Shown here: in pieces, positions 6,029 through 6,305 of the stretch | How positions within the stretch are numbered: position 1 is the first letter of the stretch | Layout: every line of letters starts with the position of its first letter | Source of the DNA: a bacterium | GTDB taxonomy: Bacteria; CG03 | Direction of reading: 5' to 3' | Length of the DNA stretch: 6,305 nucleotides | Assembly (NCBI GenBank): GCA_013791675.1 | Contig: VMTI01000133.1 | Span: 1-6,305, forward strand | Translations under genes and position numbers: made by a program | The notes under the pieces: generated by a model | What the model was told of the DNA's origin: nothing | Seen by the model: only the letters and a program-made list of their open reading frames with translations | The model's database searches: none

Positions 6029-6305
6029 CTATTTGAGGATGGCGCCGGTTGAAGCGGATGTGACAAGACGGCTGTATCTGGAGAGCCAGCCGGACGTTTT
6101 TTTAGTTTTCAGTTTCACTTTTTTCAAACGCTCTTTTATTTCTTTATCGCTCAAATCAGCGTCAATCGTTCTGTTTTTTATGTCTATGGTGATTTTGTCT
6201 CCGTTTTCAAGAACGGCTATGGGGCCGCCTTCGGCCGCCTCAGGCGAAATGTGCCCTATGCACGGCCCGCGGGTGCCTCCGGAAAATCTGCCGTCGGTTA
6301 TAGGA
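6029..6305 (-). CDS. ilvD: Dihydroxy-acid dehydratase, C-terminal 91 codons (5' part outside the window)
   Basis: IlvD is an iron-sulfur enzyme that dehydrates 2,3-dihydroxy-acids to the 2-oxo acids preceding valine and isoleucine. The fragment opens with PITDGRFSGGTRGPCIGHIS and continues PEAAEGGPIAVLENGDKITID. The serine of GRFSGG is the proposed catalytic base of the family. The end, SGWLSRYSRLVTSASTGAIL followed by Lys and TAG, is a normal IlvD C-terminus. The wording GGTRGPCIGHISPEAAEGGPI is characteristic of IlvD, not of the related phosphogluconate dehydratase Edd. The first complete codon is at 6304-6302. It is collinear with ilvB, 110 bases upstream, and forms part of the branched-chain amino acid cluster. 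Only about one sixth of the gene is visible, so its cluster cysteines cannot all be judged. Confidence 0.96.
   Translation of the reverse strand, partial: PITDGRFSGGTRGPCIGHISPEAAEGGPIAVLENGDKITIDIKNRTIDADLSDKEIKERLKKVKLKTKKTSGWLSRYSRLVTSASTGAILK

Noticed and set aside
1..6305. Search for CRISPR arrays, tRNA or rRNA genes, and transposase or phage genes
   Set aside because: No regularly spaced repeats, cloverleaf-like stretches or mobile-element proteins were seen; nearly all of the window is accounted for by five housekeeping genes.

Overview
The window holds five protein genes, all on the minus strand and tightly packed. In transcription order (right to left) they are the 3' end of ilvD, then ilvB, ilvN, nadB, and the first 690 codons of uvrA, which runs off the left edge. 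This looks like a bacterial chromosomal operon of housekeeping genes. No phage, plasmid, CRISPR, tRNA or rRNA genes were seen. Base composition is moderate, and ATA is used freely for isoleucine. The proteins do not identify the lineage. The dense layout, and a palindromic repeat of a type I associate with genomes of uncultured bacteria, would fit a metagenome-derived organism, but that is a guess.

Layout: positions 6029-6305 hold the last 91 codons of dihydroxy-acid dehydratase (ilvD). The 110-base gap that follows carries a convincing extended -10 promoter and a strong ribosome binding site for ilvB. The acetolactate synthase large subunit (ilvB, 566 aa) and its ACT-domain regulatory subunit (ilvN, 159 aa) are 21 bases apart. 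Next come a 67-base perfect inverted repeat, nadB (L-aspartate oxidase, first step of de novo NAD synthesis) and uvrA (nucleotide excision repair). nadB and uvrA overlap by four bases (ATGA). The longest stretch outside a gene is the ilvD-ilvB gap.

Function: IlvB and IlvN together make the committed step of branched-chain amino acid synthesis, and IlvD acts two steps later. ilvC, often found next to ilvBN, is not where it might be expected; nadB follows instead. nadB and uvrA look like passengers in the same transcription unit.

The most unusual feature is the ilvN-nadB junction. A palindrome with 26-base arms and a 15-base loop sits there, and the only usable nadB start codon (TTG) and about its first 18 codons lie inside the palindrome. 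nadB is in the same frame as ilvN, seven codons after its stop. An ATG just outside the repeat would give a normal NadB N-terminus if the following G run were one base shorter. No new multi-gene system was found.
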